Positions 1 to 9,762 of a stretch of DNA of 64,000 bases are shown here, in pieces. Source of the stretch: an uncultured Sutterella sp. (lineage in GTDB: Bacteria; Pseudomonadota; Gammaproteobacteria; Burkholderiales; Burkholderiaceae_F); the NCBI GenBank assembly GCA_900538905.1, contig UPZS01000001.1, positions 62,001 to 126,000 of the forward strand. Reading direction: 5' to 3'. The notes beneath the pieces were generated by a model. The model searched no databases, had not been told where the DNA came from, and saw only the letters and a program-made list of their open reading frames with translations. Position 1 is the first letter of the stretch; each line of letters opens with the position of its first letter. Position numbers and translations under genes: made by a program.

Positions 1-11
1 ATGTCCGTCCA

Positions 12-1565
12 TCAGGCCTTGCGCTCAAAGAAGTAGCGGCCGGTGCCCAGCGAGCTCGGACCGAGCTTGGCGTAACGGACCATGAGCCAGTACTCCACAA
101 TCAAGAGAGCCGTGTAAAGAATGGCAAAGCCGGCAAGCGAACCGATCAGGTCGCCTGTCGAGAGGCTCGATACAGACAGGTCCACCGGCAGAATCTCATA
201 GATTGTCCAGGGCTGACGGCCGTATTCGGCTACGAACCAGCCAGCTTCGCAGGCAATCCAGGGAAGCGGCAGGGCGAGCAAGCACAGCCACAGCGTCTTG
301 GTCTTCTGGGCGATGGTGCCCTTGATGCTGTAGTAGGCGGCCAGACCGAAAATGAAGATAGCGGCCAGACCGCAACCCACCATCAGGCGGAACATCCAGT
401 ACATGGGCGTGACGGCAGGCACCGTAGACAGAGCCGCTTCGCGGATCTGTTGCGGCGTGGCTTGCGTAACGTCATTGACGTACTTTTTGAGCAGCAGGCC
501 GTAGCCGAGGTCACCCTTGACTTCGTTGAACTGCTGGATCAGGGTGCGATTTTCCTTGTCTTTGCGCAGCGCTTCCAGAAGCGAGACGGCACGCTGACCG
601 TTGATGATGCGCGCTTCGTTTTCTTCCACGAGCGGATTGATACCCTTGATCTCCTGAGAGAGCGAACGGGTGCCCATCAGGCCGAAGAGCCAGGGAATGT
701 CAACGCTCACGGTGTTCTTGCGGGCTTCTTCATCGGGGATGGCAAAAAGCGAAAGCGGAGCCGGCGCTTCATGCGTTTCCCACATGGCTTCCATGGCGGC
801 AACCTTGGCGGGCTGATCCTGCGTGACGCGGTAGGCCGATTCGTCGCCCATGTGAAGCGTCAGAATCGTGGCAACGAGGCCGAAGACGGCGCCCAGACGC
901 AGACTGCGCTTGGCAAAGCCGATGTCGCGCCCCTTGATGAGGTACCAAGCGGAGATGGCAACCACAAACATGGCGCCGGTCATGTAACCGGCGTTGATCG
1001 TGTGCATGAACTTGGCCTGTGCCCAGGGGCTTGTGGCAACCTCCCAGAAGTTTGTCATTTCCATGCGCATCGTCTCGAAGTTGAACTCGGTGCCGGTCGG
1101 GTACATCATCCAGGCGTTGGCAATCAGAATCCATAGTGCCGAAAGGTTGGAACCCAGGGCCATGAGGAAGGTAACGGCGAGGTGTCCGCCCTTGGAGAGG
1201 CGCTTCCAGCCAAAGAAGAACAGACCGATGAAGGTCGATTCCAGGAAGAAGGCCATCAGACCTTCAATCGCAAGCGGGGCGCCGAAGATGTCGCCAACGT
1301 AGTGCGAGTAATAAGCCCAGTTCGTGCCGAACTGAAACTCCATGGTGATGCCGGTCGCAACGCCCAGCGCGAAGTTGATGCCAAAGAGTTTGCCCCAGAA
1401 GCGGGTCATGTCTTTGTAGACTTCGCGGCCCGTCACGACGTAGCACGTCTCCATGATCACCAACATGAACGACAAGCCGAGCGTAAGCGGCACGAACAAG
1501 AAGTGATACATGGCCGTCAGCGCAAACTGCAGACGGGACAGATCAACAAGTTCAGAAGAAAACAT
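12..1565 (-). CDS. cydA: Cytochrome bd ubiquinol oxidase subunit I
   Basis: Large heme-bearing subunit of the high-affinity quinol:O2 oxidoreductase of the inner membrane. The start is set at the ATG at 1565 (protein begins [20 protein letters not shown], 517 aa) because it matches the E. coli CydA N-terminus and has GGAG about 9 nt upstream; in-frame ATGs at 1601 and 1619 lack a ribosome site. Visible family features are the N-terminal YHF histidine (a heme b ligand region), [16 protein letters not shown] (second His ligand region), FRLMVGCG (Met ligand), the GRQPW motif, and a long Q-loop of the E. coli type with [11 protein letters not shown]. The length is close to the 522 aa of E. coli. 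cydP lies immediately upstream on the same strand; cydB would be expected past the left edge. The gene suits microaerobic respiration. Confidence 0.97.
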   Translation of the reverse strand: MFSSELVDLSRLQFALTAMYHFLFVPLTLGLSFMLVIMETCYVVTGREVYKDMTRFWGKLFGINFALGVATGITMEFQFGTNWAYYSHYVGDIFGAPLAIEGLMAFFLESTFIGLFFFGWKRLSKGGHLAVTFLMALGSNLSALWILIANAWMMYPTGTEFNFETMRMEMTNFWEVATSPWAQAKFMHTINAGYMTGAMFVVAISAWYLIKGRDIGFAKRSLRLGAVFGLVATILTLHMGDESAYRVTQDQPAKVAAMEAMWETHEAPAPLSLFAIPDEEARKNTVSVDIPWLFGLMGTRSLSQEIKGINPLVEENEARIINGQRAVSLLEALRKDKENRTLIQQFNEVKGDLGYGLLLKKYVNDVTQATPQQIREAALSTVPAVTPMYWMFRLMVGCGLAAIFIFGLAAYYSIKGTIAQKTKTLWLCLLALPLPWIACEAGWFVAEYGRQPWTIYEILPVDLSVSSLSTGDLIGSLAGFAILYTALLIVEYWLMVRYAKLGPSSLGTGRYFFERKA

Positions 1566-1654
1566 AGAAAACGGCTCCGAGTTTCCCGTGTTCTGCGCCA
1601 TAGCATGGACGCGGCGCACAGGTTCAAGAGAAGGATTTTGGGGTGAAGAAATTG

Positions 1655-1855
1655 TCAGTTGCCGACATCGGCAGTTCGATCCGCGCGCATCAGAATGCCG
1701 GAAGCGACATTCTCAGGAGTCTGTTCGATACGTTTATCCGGCCCGAAAAAGAAGTACCAAAGCCCGAAAATGAAGGCGAGCTTGCAGCACAAAACCACGC
1801 CGATCTCAAAAAGAAGGCGCGGACGGGATTTGCCGGAAGTAGTCGCTTTGCGCAT
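1655..1855 (-). CDS. cydP: Small cytochrome oxidase subunit CydP
   Basis: A 66-residue single-span membrane protein directly upstream of cydA on the same strand, 89 bp from the preferred cydA start. The pattern is a basic N-terminus, then a hydrophobic segment around residues 17-37 ([20 protein letters not shown]) followed by YFFFGPDKR. This matches my recollection of the CydP small-protein family found ahead of cydA in many proteobacteria, whose members read roughly L-x-REI-x-lv-x-iKl followed by LWwaFF. Its role is presumably assembly or stability of the bd oxidase; this is inferred from position and sequence pattern. The ribosome site is weak (AAAGG about 12 nt upstream). Confidence 0.8.
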   Translation of the reverse strand: MRKATTSGKSRPRLLFEIGVVLCCKLAFIFGLWYFFFGPDKRIEQTPENVASGILMRADRTADVGN

Positions 1856-1902
1856 AGCGGGCAGAAACCTTTTTGCGGGAAAATAAAAACTGTTGTTTGA
1901 CG

Positions 1903-1912
1903 CCGTTAACGG
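1903..1912. promoter_or_regulatory. 10-bp perfect palindrome upstream of the cyd genes
   Basis: CCGTTAACGG is a perfect palindrome in the roughly 200-bp divergent gap between cydP and the PAS/Fis-type regulator, about 50 bp upstream of the cydP start. It sits inside a wider GTTGT...ACAAC symmetry. It could be an operator. I did not find an FNR-type TTGAT-N4-ATCAA site in the gap. Confidence 0.25.
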
Positions 1913-2058
1913 ACAACCTTACAGCGAAGATCATATAGAGACAGACTGCAAAAAAGGCTCACAAACGCTTGCAAAAAAACAGAAATCGCGGAAAATGGGA
2001 GCCATGACTGTCAAATTTGGCAGTTTCTGTCTTTTCGTTACTTTCGTGGTGCAGGAAA

Positions 2059-3306
2059 ATGCCGGTTGCAGCAGAAATCGCCTCAATGCTTGACGCTTTG
2101 GATGCGCCGGCAATGCTTATTCGGCCCGACGATATGACGGTGGCTGCCGTCAATGGGGCATTTGCACAGGCCTACGGACGTTTTCGCTTCGAAGGCAAAA
2201 AGTGTTGGGAAGCGTTGCATCGTGCGTGCCCTTGTCCGAAGTCCGGTTTGCCGTGTCCGTTGGCGCAAGCCGACAAAGGGGGCGTGAGCTGTGTCGAGCA
2301 GACGCTTTTTAGCAGCGCGCGTGTTACAGAACTGGCGGTGACGATGCGGCCGGTGCGTTCAGCCGACGGCAAAACGCTTTATTGGTTGGAAACGCTCAAA
2401 TCCAAGTCAGACGATGCCGAGCCGTTTCGACGCGGTACGGTGGGAGTAAGCCGCGCGCATGCCGAGGTGATGCATTCGCTTGAAAGACTTGCTGCGCAAG
2501 ACGTGCCCTATTTGATTGTCGGTGAAGCCGGCGTCGGAAAAGAGCTTTACGCCCGTACCGTTCATGAAAATAGTGCCCGTGCCTCCAGGCCTTTCGTTGT
2601 GGTGGAGGGCTCGCGCCTCACCGGATCGGCCGCGCAGACAATTTTGTGCGGCACGGAAAACGCTGCGGGACTGTTGACTCGCGCCGACGGCGGCACTCTC
2701 TTTGTTGACGGTATAGAACGCGCTTCTCCCGTGGCGGTGGAAATTTTGGACGCAGTGCGCGTGAGCGGTTGCACTGCCCGACGCGACGGAAGTCGTTTGG
2801 AAGTATCGGTCCGATTGGCTGCAAGCACTTGTCGCTATCCGGAGTCGACGACGAATCACGACTTTTTGGCGGCTTTGTCGAGCCATGAAGTTGTGGTGCC
2901 GCCGTTGCGCGAACGCAAGGAGGACATTGCGCCGCTGGCTAAATTCTTCGTGGGCGGCATTGTGCCCGTGCATTCCCGTACGATCACTAACGAAGCGATC
3001 GAAGTGCTGCAACGGTACGATTGGCCTGGCAACATGAGAGAACTCAAGGATGTGCTGGTCGCAGCGGCTCAGGGGACGGAGCGTACCGTGACGAGCGCCA
3101 ATTTGACATTGCCTTCTGCCCGCGCCTCAGTTTTTCTTCGTGAAGACGAAGACATCGTGCCGCTGGCAGATATCAAAAGTCGATATCTCGTCTGGGCTGT
3201 TGAAACTTTTCAGGGTTCGCGAAGCGAACTGGCTGCGAAGTTGGGAGTGTCGGAGCGTACGCTCTACCGGCTACACGCACAAAGCAAAGACACCGCAAGG
3301 AAATAG
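2059..3306 (+). CDS. PAS/AAA+/Fis-type transcriptional regulator with degenerate AAA+ core
   Basis: A 415-aa regulator built like a bacterial enhancer-binding protein. An N-terminal PAS-like domain (about residues 10-110) contains a cysteine cluster (CWEALHRACPCPKSGLPCPL). A central AAA+ domain has a Walker A-like GEAGVGKE and a Walker B-like GGTLFVDGIE, and a C-terminal Fis-type helix-turn-helix ends in LAAKLGVSERTLYRL. The GAFTGA loop needed to contact sigma54 is not present, and Walker B reads DGIE rather than DEIG. Family knowledge would therefore suggest a sigma70-type or purely repressing regulator of the TyrR style. The ATG at 2059 was chosen over an upstream TTG at 2017. It is divergent from cydPA and 60 bp upstream of a hydrolase gene that it may share a transcript with. 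The ligand is unknown. Confidence 0.8.
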   Translation: MPVAAEIASMLDALDAPAMLIRPDDMTVAAVNGAFAQAYGRFRFEGKKCWEALHRACPCPKSGLPCPLAQADKGGVSCVEQTLFSSARVTELAVTMRPVRSADGKTLYWLETLKSKSDDAEPFRRGTVGVSRAHAEVMHSLERLAAQDVPYLIVGEAGVGKELYARTVHENSARASRPFVVVEGSRLTGSAAQTILCGTENAAGLLTRADGGTLFVDGIERASPVAVEILDAVRVSGCTARRDGSRLEVSVRLAASTCRYPESTTNHDFLAALSSHEVVVPPLRERKEDIAPLAKFFVGGIVPVHSRTITNEAIEVLQRYDWPGNMRELKDVLVAAAQGTERTVTSANLTLPSARASVFLREDEDIVPLADIKSRYLVWAVETFQGSRSELAAKLGVSERTLYRLHAQSKDTARK

Positions 3307-3366
3307 CTTGGTGCTGATACAAACGCAATGGCAAAATGCCTTGTTCGGAGACTTTGAAATCGACTT

Positions 3367-4317
3367 GTGATGAGTGCTGTTTACGAAAAAGAAAAGCTCG
3401 CCTACCGACTGCTTGAGGGCGAATCCGCAAAGCGGCTCGAACGACCGGGCGCAAGTTTGCGCTATTCCGTTTTGCCCTGCGCGGGCGAAAAAGTCGGTAC
3501 TGTGATTTTTTTACACGGCGTGGCAAGCAATGGATCGCGCTGGGAGGAATTCATAGAAAAAACAAGTCTCAAGCAAGCCTTCGATATCTTGCGCTGTGAT
3601 CTCAGAGGACATGCGGCAAGCGTATCGAGCCGTCAGGCTCGTTTGGAAGACTGGTGCGGCGACGTGGCGGCGATTTTGCAGGCCGAAGGCGTCGCCAAGG
3701 CTGTTGTTGTGGGGCACAGTTTGGGAGCCCAAGTAGCAGTGAATCTCGCGGCGAAGTATGCCGATTGCGTTTTAGGGGGTGTGCTACTGGATCCGCTTAT
3801 CAGCGAGGCGCTAACGCCTAAGGCGCTGGAGATGCGAGCCAAGTTGCCTTATCTGAAAATCATGGAGCGCTTCTGCCGCTTGGGCAATGCATTGGGTTTC
3901 AGCCGACGACTGAAAAAGCAGGACTTGCGCGCCATGGATGCCAAGGCGCGCGAAAAGATCGCTGCCGGCGGCAAAGAGCTTGAGGAATTTATCAAGCAGT
4001 ACTCCTCGGCACGAGCCGATTTGAAGTACATCCACAGTGCCGTTTATCTGCACGATTTGGTGGAAGTGGGGCGGCCGACACCGGCACCGGAATCGATCTC
4101 CGTGCCGATGCTCGTGATCGGCGCGTCTGCTGGCACATTTACCGACGCAGACGCCATGCGTCGTTGGGTGAGCAGTCTCAAAGACGGCCAGATGGCGGTT
4201 GTGAAATGTGCGCACTGGCCGCTTACCGAATGTCCTCGCGATGTGGCTTTCGTGATCGAGGGATGGGTGTTTAAGCGGTTTGCGCCGCAATTGGCAATGC
4301 AAACCGCTTCGGCTTAG
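3367..4317 (+). CDS. Alpha/beta hydrolase
   Basis: A 316-aa protein of the alpha/beta hydrolase fold. The oxyanion-hole region is FLHGVASNGSRW, the nucleophile elbow is VVGHSLGAQ (Ser near residue 119), and a likely catalytic His lies near the C-terminus in CAHWPLTECP. It has no signal peptide or membrane segment, so it is predicted cytoplasmic. Translation may start at GTG 3367 or the adjacent ATG 3370; neither has a clear ribosome site. It lies about 60 bp downstream of the PAS/Fis-type regulator and may be its target. Its last 4 bp overlap tail-to-tail with the next, convergent gene. The substrate cannot be told from the sequence. Confidence 0.85.
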   Translation: MMSAVYEKEKLAYRLLEGESAKRLERPGASLRYSVLPCAGEKVGTVIFLHGVASNGSRWEEFIEKTSLKQAFDILRCDLRGHAASVSSRQARLEDWCGDVAAILQAEGVAKAVVVGHSLGAQVAVNLAAKYADCVLGGVLLDPLISEALTPKALEMRAKLPYLKIMERFCRLGNALGFSRRLKKQDLRAMDAKAREKIAAGGKELEEFIKQYSSARADLKYIHSAVYLHDLVEVGRPTPAPESISVPMLVIGASAGTFTDADAMRRWVSSLKDGQMAVVKCAHWPLTECPRDVAFVIEGWVFKRFAPQLAMQTASA

Positions 4318-4802
4318 GGCGCTACAACCGGTGTCCATCCGGTCGGGCAGGCACGCACCTGCGGGTAGAACCCTTTTTCAGCCTCGCACCAGTAAACCGT
4401 TTTGGGGGTACTGGCGGCGGCCTGAGCGGCATTGGCGGCAGCCTCAGCACGAAGGGCGCTTCGCTCGGCACTTAACGCCGCCGAATAGCCCGTGACGTAG
4501 GAAGGCGTCACATACGGCGTGTACGGATAACGATAACGGTATGTGACATAGTCGTCGTACGGATCGTTGTATAGCGTGCTCAGTCCCCAAATGGTGGCTC
4601 CGGCAATAGCGGGAGCCCACAGCCAGCCGTAGTGGCGATGGTGATGAAAGCGAGGGCCGAAATGAGGAGGAGGCGGCGGGCGATGCCAACCCGGACCACC
4701 TCCGTGCGGAGGTCCCGGGGGACGGGCCTCAACGGCCGGAACAAAAGCCGTCGCCAAGGCCAGTGCGGCCGCTGCAGCAAAAGCCAGTGAGCGAAATGAC
4801 AT
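4314..4802 (-). CDS. Exported hypothetical protein, Pro/His/Gly-rich
   Basis: A 162-aa protein with a clear N-terminal signal peptide (cleavage likely after AVEA, about residue 26). A low-complexity segment rich in Pro, Gly, His and Arg follows (residues 27-60), then a short hydrophobic stretch (WAPAIAGATIWGL), a Tyr-rich segment, and a C-terminal motif with two Cys (VYWCEAEKGFYPQVRACPTG). That C-terminal motif recurs in small exported proteins of betaproteobacteria, where the two Cys probably form a disulfide. No function is known to me. A good ribosome site (AAGGA, 8 nt) supports the start. The His-rich section could bind metal, but this is only suggested by composition. Confidence 0.7.
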   Translation of the reverse strand: MSFRSLAFAAAAALALATAFVPAVEARPPGPPHGGGPGWHRPPPPPHFGPRFHHHRHYGWLWAPAIAGATIWGLSTLYNDPYDDYVTYRYRYPYTPYVTPSYVTGYSAALSAERSALRAEAAANAAQAAASTPKTVYWCEAEKGFYPQVRACPTGWTPVVAP

Positions 4803-5012
4803 TTTTTGTTCCTTGTCTAAAAACGTGACGAAACCATTAGAAACGCAACGACTGAAGCTGCGTTCAGGTACGAATAATGTAGCGCAACGGTAGGGAGCTT
4901 TTGCTTGACAGAAATGTTTTGAGACAGGTTCTTAAAGTTCTTGGCGCGGAGCAAAATCGAATCAGCAGTCAATAAAATACGCACACCCACTTTTACGAGA
5001 AAATAACAGGAC

Positions 5013-5372
5013 ATGAAACAACTGCCGCAGGAACTCAGAAAAAACCGACTCAACTGCCAGCGTCAGATCGGCATGCTGCGCCTCTTCTTTTATGTGGCGA
5101 CGGCAGGCTCTTTTGCGGCGGGTGCTTCCGACATGGTGGATAACGCTGTGGCAAGTGCTTTGGGCAACTTCGGCATACTGCTCATTTTGTACCGTCTCTA
5201 CGTCTTGAGTCCGCTTCTTGTGGCTCGCAGCAGCGCAGGAAACGACCAGTGGGTCGACGGTGAGGCGCAGTGGGTTGAAGACAACTATCCGTGGCTTGAC
5301 ACGGTGGGCAAGGCTGGTTGGGGGTTATTGGTTGTCGGCGTGGTTTTGCAAATGTTTTTGGGAATTGCTTGA
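5013..5372 (+). CDS. Hypothetical small membrane protein
   Basis: A 119-aa protein with probably three hydrophobic segments: about residues 20-40, 48-70 (ALGNFGILLILYRLYVLSPL) and 101-118 (WGLLVVGVVLQMFLG). The first 20 residues are basic and polar. I do not recognise the family. The ATG is preceded by AGGA only 1-2 nt away, so the ribosome site is poor. It lies between a convergent-side exported protein and the tRNA cluster, and a candidate promoter for the tRNA region begins inside its stop codon region. Confidence 0.6.
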   Translation: MKQLPQELRKNRLNCQRQIGMLRLFFYVATAGSFAAGASDMVDNAVASALGNFGILLILYRLYVLSPLLVARSSAGNDQWVDGEAQWVEDNYPWLDTVGKAGWGLLVVGVVLQMFLGIA

Positions 5373-5396
5373 AACTGTCGCAGTTTTGTGTAGAAT
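5369..5396 (+). promoter_or_regulatory. Candidate sigma70 promoter upstream of the tRNA cluster
   Basis: TTGAAA (5369-5374), 16-bp spacer, TAGAAT (5391-5396). It overlaps the end of the small membrane protein gene and would transcribe toward tRNA-Tyr as a distal promoter. Confidence 0.4.
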
Positions 5397-5522
5397 GCCA
5401 ATTCTTCGCTGACAACGGCCGGCAGACCGGCAGCGGAGAACCTGAAGAACGGGACGGGAGCACCCGGGAAAATCGTTCTTTGCCGTTGCGAAAGAAATTT
5501 CGCGTCAATTCGGCGGAAAAAC

Positions 5523-5551
5523 TTGACAAAGTGATTTCCGATCCGCATAAT
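5523..5551 (+). promoter_or_regulatory. Sigma70 promoter of the tRNA-tuf operon
   Basis: A consensus TTGACA (5523-5528), 17-bp spacer, and CATAAT (5546-5551) lie 14 bp before the tRNA-Tyr 5' end. The short distance, GC-containing discriminator and perfect -35 box are what is expected for a strong stable-RNA promoter driving the three tRNAs and probably tuf. Confidence 0.75.
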
Positions 5552-5565
5552 CTGCCATTCGCTAC

Positions 5566-5651
5566 GGAGGGGTGCCCGAGTGGCTAAAGGGGGCAGACTG
5601 TAAATCTGTTGGCTTACGCCTACGATGGTTCGAATCCATCCCCCTCCACCA
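5566..5651 (+). tRNA. tRNA-Tyr (GTA)
   Basis: An 86-nt type II tRNA. The acceptor GGAGGGG (5566-5572) pairs with CCCCTCC (5641-5647), the anticodon loop is CTGTAAA with anticodon GTA, it has a long variable arm and a GGTTCGAATCC T-arm, and CCA is encoded (5649-5651). It is the first of three tandem tRNAs upstream of tuf, an order typical of betaproteobacteria. Confidence 0.98.
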
Positions 5652-5723
5652 GCGCTGACTCGTAGGAGTCAGGCAATAGTGAAATTGCAGTTGGGTAACG
5701 GCCGAATTGCAGTTGTAGCTAGG

Positions 5724-5797
5724 GCGGGTGTAGCTCAATGGTAGAGCAGAAGCCTTCCAAGCTTACGACGAGGGTTCGATTCCCTTCACCCGCTCCA
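5724..5797 (+). tRNA. tRNA-Gly (TCC)
   Basis: The acceptor GCGGGTG (5724-5730) pairs with CACCCGC (5787-5793), the anticodon loop is CTTCCAA with anticodon TCC, the T-loop is TTCGATT, and CCA is encoded. It lies 72 bp after tRNA-Tyr in the same transcription unit. Confidence 0.98.
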
Positions 5798-5811
5798 AGT
5801 TTCCCAAGCGT

Positions 5812-5886
<75 letters not shown>

Positions 5887-5961
5887 GAGATTCTTTTCTA
5901 AACATAGTTCTTGATTGGATACCCCCGGGTGCATGCCCGGCTTTTGTTCAGGAGTTAAACC

Positions 5962-7152
<1,191 letters not shown>

Positions 7153-7197
7153 TATCGATTTTCTGAAAGGTTCGTCAATCGGACGGACCTTCAGGAC

Positions 7198-7273
7198 AGG
7201 GGTATAGCTCAATTGGCAGAGCGACGGTCTCCAAAACCGTAGGTTGAGGGTTCGATTCCTTCTGCCCCTGCCA
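7198..7273 (+). tRNA. tRNA-Trp (CCA)
   Basis: A 76-nt tRNA. The acceptor AGGGGTA (7198-7204) pairs with TGCCCCT (7263-7269), the anticodon stem ACGGT/ACCGT encloses a loop with anticodon CCA, the discriminator is G, and CCA is encoded. The tuf-trpT-secE order is the usual one in proteobacteria. Confidence 0.98.
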
Positions 7274-7289
7274 ACCTGACAGAAGCAAG

Positions 7290-7320
7290 AAGCCGCGATC
7301 ATTGACCGCGGCTTTCTGTC
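7290..7320 (+). terminator. Hairpin between tRNA-Trp and secE
   Basis: AAGCCGCG (7290-7297) and CGCGGCTT (7307-7314) form a perfect 8-bp stem with a 9-nt loop, followed by a short T-rich run (TCTGTCTGT). It is probably a partial terminator or a processing site for the tRNA-Trp 3' end. Confidence 0.5.
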
Positions 7321-7400
7321 TGTAAAAAACTGCGTAAATGGAGGCGCGGAAACGGCTCGAAAGGACAAACAAAGAGCGCCGCGCAACGGATATCAAAGAA

Positions 7401-7796
7401 ATGGCTACTCAGAATGCACAGCCTCAGCAAGGCTCGAGCAACAAGGCTCTGGATGTGATCGTGATGACGCTTGCCGTCCTGATCGCTGCTGCTGGCCTCT
7501 TTGCTTTTACCTTTCTGACCGATCAGAGCATGGGCGTGCGCATCGGCGCATTGCTCGGTGGTCTGGTTGTCGCCGTCATCGTGGCGGCCTTCTCGAGCAC
7601 GGGCAAGCGCTTTATTGCTTTCTGCCGCGAATCTTGGGAAGAACTTCGTCGTGTGGTTTGGCCGACGCGCAAAGAAACGGTCAACACGACGGGCATCGTC
7701 ATGGCTTTCGTAGTTGCCGTGGCCATCTACCTCTTCCTTGTTGATAAGCTCATTGAATGGGGTCTGTACGACGGACTCCTGCAGCTGAGCTTCTGA
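7401..7796 (+). CDS. secE: Preprotein translocase subunit SecE
   Basis: A small subunit of the SecYEG channel in the inner membrane. With the ATG at 7401 the protein is 131 aa (MATQNAQPQQ...). It has three predicted membrane segments (about residues 17-40, 45-65 and 95-118), and the conserved SecE region RESWEELRRVVWPTRKET precedes the last one. An in-frame ATG at 7338 would add 21 charged residues with no ribosome site and was rejected. It is followed by nusG, the standard secE-nusG pair. Confidence 0.95.
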   Translation: MATQNAQPQQGSSNKALDVIVMTLAVLIAAAGLFAFTFLTDQSMGVRIGALLGGLVVAVIVAAFSSTGKRFIAFCRESWEELRRVVWPTRKETVNTTGIVMAFVVAVAIYLFLVDKLIEWGLYDGLLQLSF

Positions 7797-7884
7797 TCCG
7801 AACGAACCGCTTTTAAGCAGACATCGCGCGCACTTGGGACCTGAATTTCCCGACGTGCGCGCAAACGTTTGCACGGAGAATGAA

Positions 7885-8445
7885 ATGAGTACCGAAACCG
7901 CACAGGAAACGGGCGCGCAAAAGATGCGCTGGTATACGGTTCACGTCTACTCCTCGATGGAAAAGAGCGTGCAGCGCTCGATCATTGAGCGCATCGGCCG
8001 CTCCGAACTCAAGGATTTATTCGGCGAAGTGCTTCTGCCGATTGAGAAGGTCGAGGAAAACCGTAACGGCCGCAAGTTCGAAACGGAACGCCGCATGTAC
8101 CCCGGCTACGTCTTCGTTGAGATGGTGATGACCGAGGAGACTTGGCACTTGATCAACTCGACGCCGCGCGTGATCGAATTCCTCGGTAATAACCATCCGG
8201 TTCCGCTGTCGGATGCGGAAATTGCAGCGATTAAGGACCGTATGTCGATCGGAACGGAAAAGGCTCGACCGAAGATCATGTTCGAGCCCGGCGAAATTGT
8301 TCGCATCAAAGAAGGTCCTTTCCAGGACTTCAACGGTCGCGTCGAAGAAATCCTCTACGACAAGAGCCGCTTGCGTTGCTTTGTGTCGATTTTCGGCCGC
8401 GAAACGAGCGTCGAGCTTGCTTTCAACGAAGTCGAAAAGATCTAA
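7885..8445 (+). CDS. nusG: Transcription termination/antitermination protein NusG
   Basis: A 186-aa factor that binds RNA polymerase and couples it to Rho or to ribosomal protein S10. The N-terminal NGN domain begins RWYTVHVYSSMEKSVQ and contains MYPGYVFVEM; the C-terminal KOW domain contains GEIVRIKEGPFQDFNG. The ATG at 7885 has GGAG 6 nt upstream; an upstream in-frame ATG at 7834 has no ribosome site. It sits between secE and the L11 operon promoter. Confidence 0.97.
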   Translation: MSTETAQETGAQKMRWYTVHVYSSMEKSVQRSIIERIGRSELKDLFGEVLLPIEKVEENRNGRKFETERRMYPGYVFVEMVMTEETWHLINSTPRVIEFLGNNHPVPLSDAEIAAIKDRMSIGTEKARPKIMFEPGEIVRIKEGPFQDFNGRVEEILYDKSRLRCFVSIFGRETSVELAFNEVEKI

Positions 8446-8478
8446 ATTTTCTGTTGGGCGCGTTGATTTTAAAGAAAT

Positions 8479-8507
8479 TTGCACATTTCAAATTTTTTTG
8501 GCATAAT
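8479..8507 (+). promoter_or_regulatory. Sigma70 promoter of the L11 (rplKA) operon
   Basis: TTGCAC (8479-8484), 17-bp T-rich spacer, and CATAAT (8502-8507) lie in the nusG-rplK gap. This leaves a leader of about 70 nt before rplK. Confidence 0.7.
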
Positions 8508-8584
8508 CGCGCCCTTCGTTTCTCACTTTAACTGGGGAGCACGTCCGTTCGACGGTGCGTTGGAACCCAGGGAGTATTAATCAA

Positions 8585-9016
8585 ATGGCAAAGAAAATCG
8601 TCGGCTTTATCAAGCTGCAGGTGCCTGCAGGCAAAGCCAATCCCTCGCCCCCAATCGGCCCGGCTCTCGGTCAGCGCGGCCTGAACATCATGGAATTCTG
8701 CAAGGCGTTCAACGCCAAGACCCAGGGCATGGAACCTGGTCTTCCGATTCCGTGCGTGATCACCGCTTATGCCGACAAGTCCTTCACGTTCGTGATGAAG
8801 ACCCCGCCGGCAACGATCCTGATCAAGAAGGCTGCGAAGATCCAGAAGGGTTCCGCACGTCCGCACACGGACAAGGTCGGCAAGATCACGCGTGCTCAGG
8901 CCGAAGAAATCGCCAAGATGAAGGAGCCCGATCTGACGGCTGCCGATCTTGACGCTGCGGTTCGTACGATCGCTGGTTCCGCCCGTTCCATGGGCATCAC
9001 GGTGGAGGGTCTGTAA
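8585..9016 (+). CDS. rplK: 50S ribosomal protein L11
   Basis: A 143-aa component of the GTPase-associated centre that binds 23S rRNA. It begins [20 protein letters not shown], with the conserved [11 protein letters not shown] in the N-terminal domain and a C-terminal RNA-binding domain ending in [10 protein letters not shown]. The ATG at 8585 is preceded by GGAG about 10 nt away. It is followed after 2 bp by rplA. Confidence 0.98.
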   Translation: MAKKIVGFIKLQVPAGKANPSPPIGPALGQRGLNIMEFCKAFNAKTQGMEPGLPIPCVITAYADKSFTFVMKTPPATILIKKAAKIQKGSARPHTDKVGKITRAQAEEIAKMKEPDLTAADLDAAVRTIAGSARSMGITVEGL

Positions 9017-9018
9017 TC

Positions 9019-9708
9019 ATGGCTAAGATTTCCAAGCGCCGCAAGGAATTCCTCGGCAAGTACGACCTCACCAAGCCCTTCGCTCTGAACGAAGCGCTTG
9101 ACGCTGTGAAGGCTTGCGCCAACGCCAAGTTTGACGAATCCGTTGACGTGGCTATCCAGCTCGGCATCGATCCCCGCAAGTCCGACCAGGCTATCCGTGG
9201 CGCTGTCGTGATGCCGGAAGGCACGGGCAAGACCGTTCGCGTGGCTGTGTTCACGCAGGGTGCCAATGTGGAAGCCGCTAAGGCTGCCGGTGCCGACATC
9301 GTCGGTTTCGACGACCTCGCTGCCGAAGTCAAGGCCGGTAAGATGGACTTTGACGTTGTGATCGCCTCGCCCGACGCCATGCGTGTGGTTGGCCAGCTCG
9401 GTCAGATTCTCGGCCCGCGCGGCCTGATGCCGAACCCGAAGGTTGGCACGGTGACCCCGAACGTTGCCCAGGCTGTGAAGAACGCCAAGGCCGGTCAGGT
9501 TCAGTTCCGCGCCGACAAGGCCGGTATCATTCACGCCCCGGTTGGTCGCGTTTCTTTCGAAACCGAACGTCTGGTGACCAACATCAAGGCGCTCGTTGAG
9601 CAGTTGAACAAGCTCAAGCCCGCCAGCCAGAAGGGCATCTATATGCGCAAGCTCTCCGTGAGCTCCACGATGGGTATCGGCGCTCGCGTCGACCTGTCCT
9701 CGCTCTAA
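9019..9708 (+). CDS. rplA: 50S ribosomal protein L1
   Basis: A 229-aa protein of the L1 stalk. In the family L1 also represses its own operon by binding the mRNA leader. Conserved stretches are visible: [35 protein letters not shown] and the C-terminal [15 protein letters not shown]. It starts directly after the rplK stop, so the two are translationally close. Confidence 0.98.
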   Translation: MAKISKRRKEFLGKYDLTKPFALNEALDAVKACANAKFDESVDVAIQLGIDPRKSDQAIRGAVVMPEGTGKTVRVAVFTQGANVEAAKAAGADIVGFDDLAAEVKAGKMDFDVVIASPDAMRVVGQLGQILGPRGLMPNPKVGTVTPNVAQAVKNAKAGQVQFRADKAGIIHAPVGRVSFETERLVTNIKALVEQLNKLKPASQKGIYMRKLSVSSTMGIGARVDLSSL

Positions 9709-9742
9709 TCGGAAGCGCAAAAAATAAAAAAAACACCTGAAG

Positions 9743-9762
9743 CCGAGGAGTTGACTCCTCGG
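9743..9762 (+). terminator. Hairpin after rplA
   Basis: CCGAGGAG (9743-9750), loop TTGA, CTCCTCGG (9755-9762): a perfect 8-bp stem, extendable by flanking GAAG/TTTC. There is no long T-run, so this is a weak terminator or attenuator separating the L11 and L10 units. Confidence 0.5.

Noticed and set aside
450-1136. A 228-codon plus-strand frame inside cydA
   Set aside because: cydA on the other strand is unambiguous by motifs; this frame has no features.
1856-2058. FNR-type operator upstream of the cyd genes
   Set aside because: I looked for TTGAT-N4-ATCAA here, upstream of the TorC-like gene and upstream of the oxidoreductase operon, and found no convincing match.
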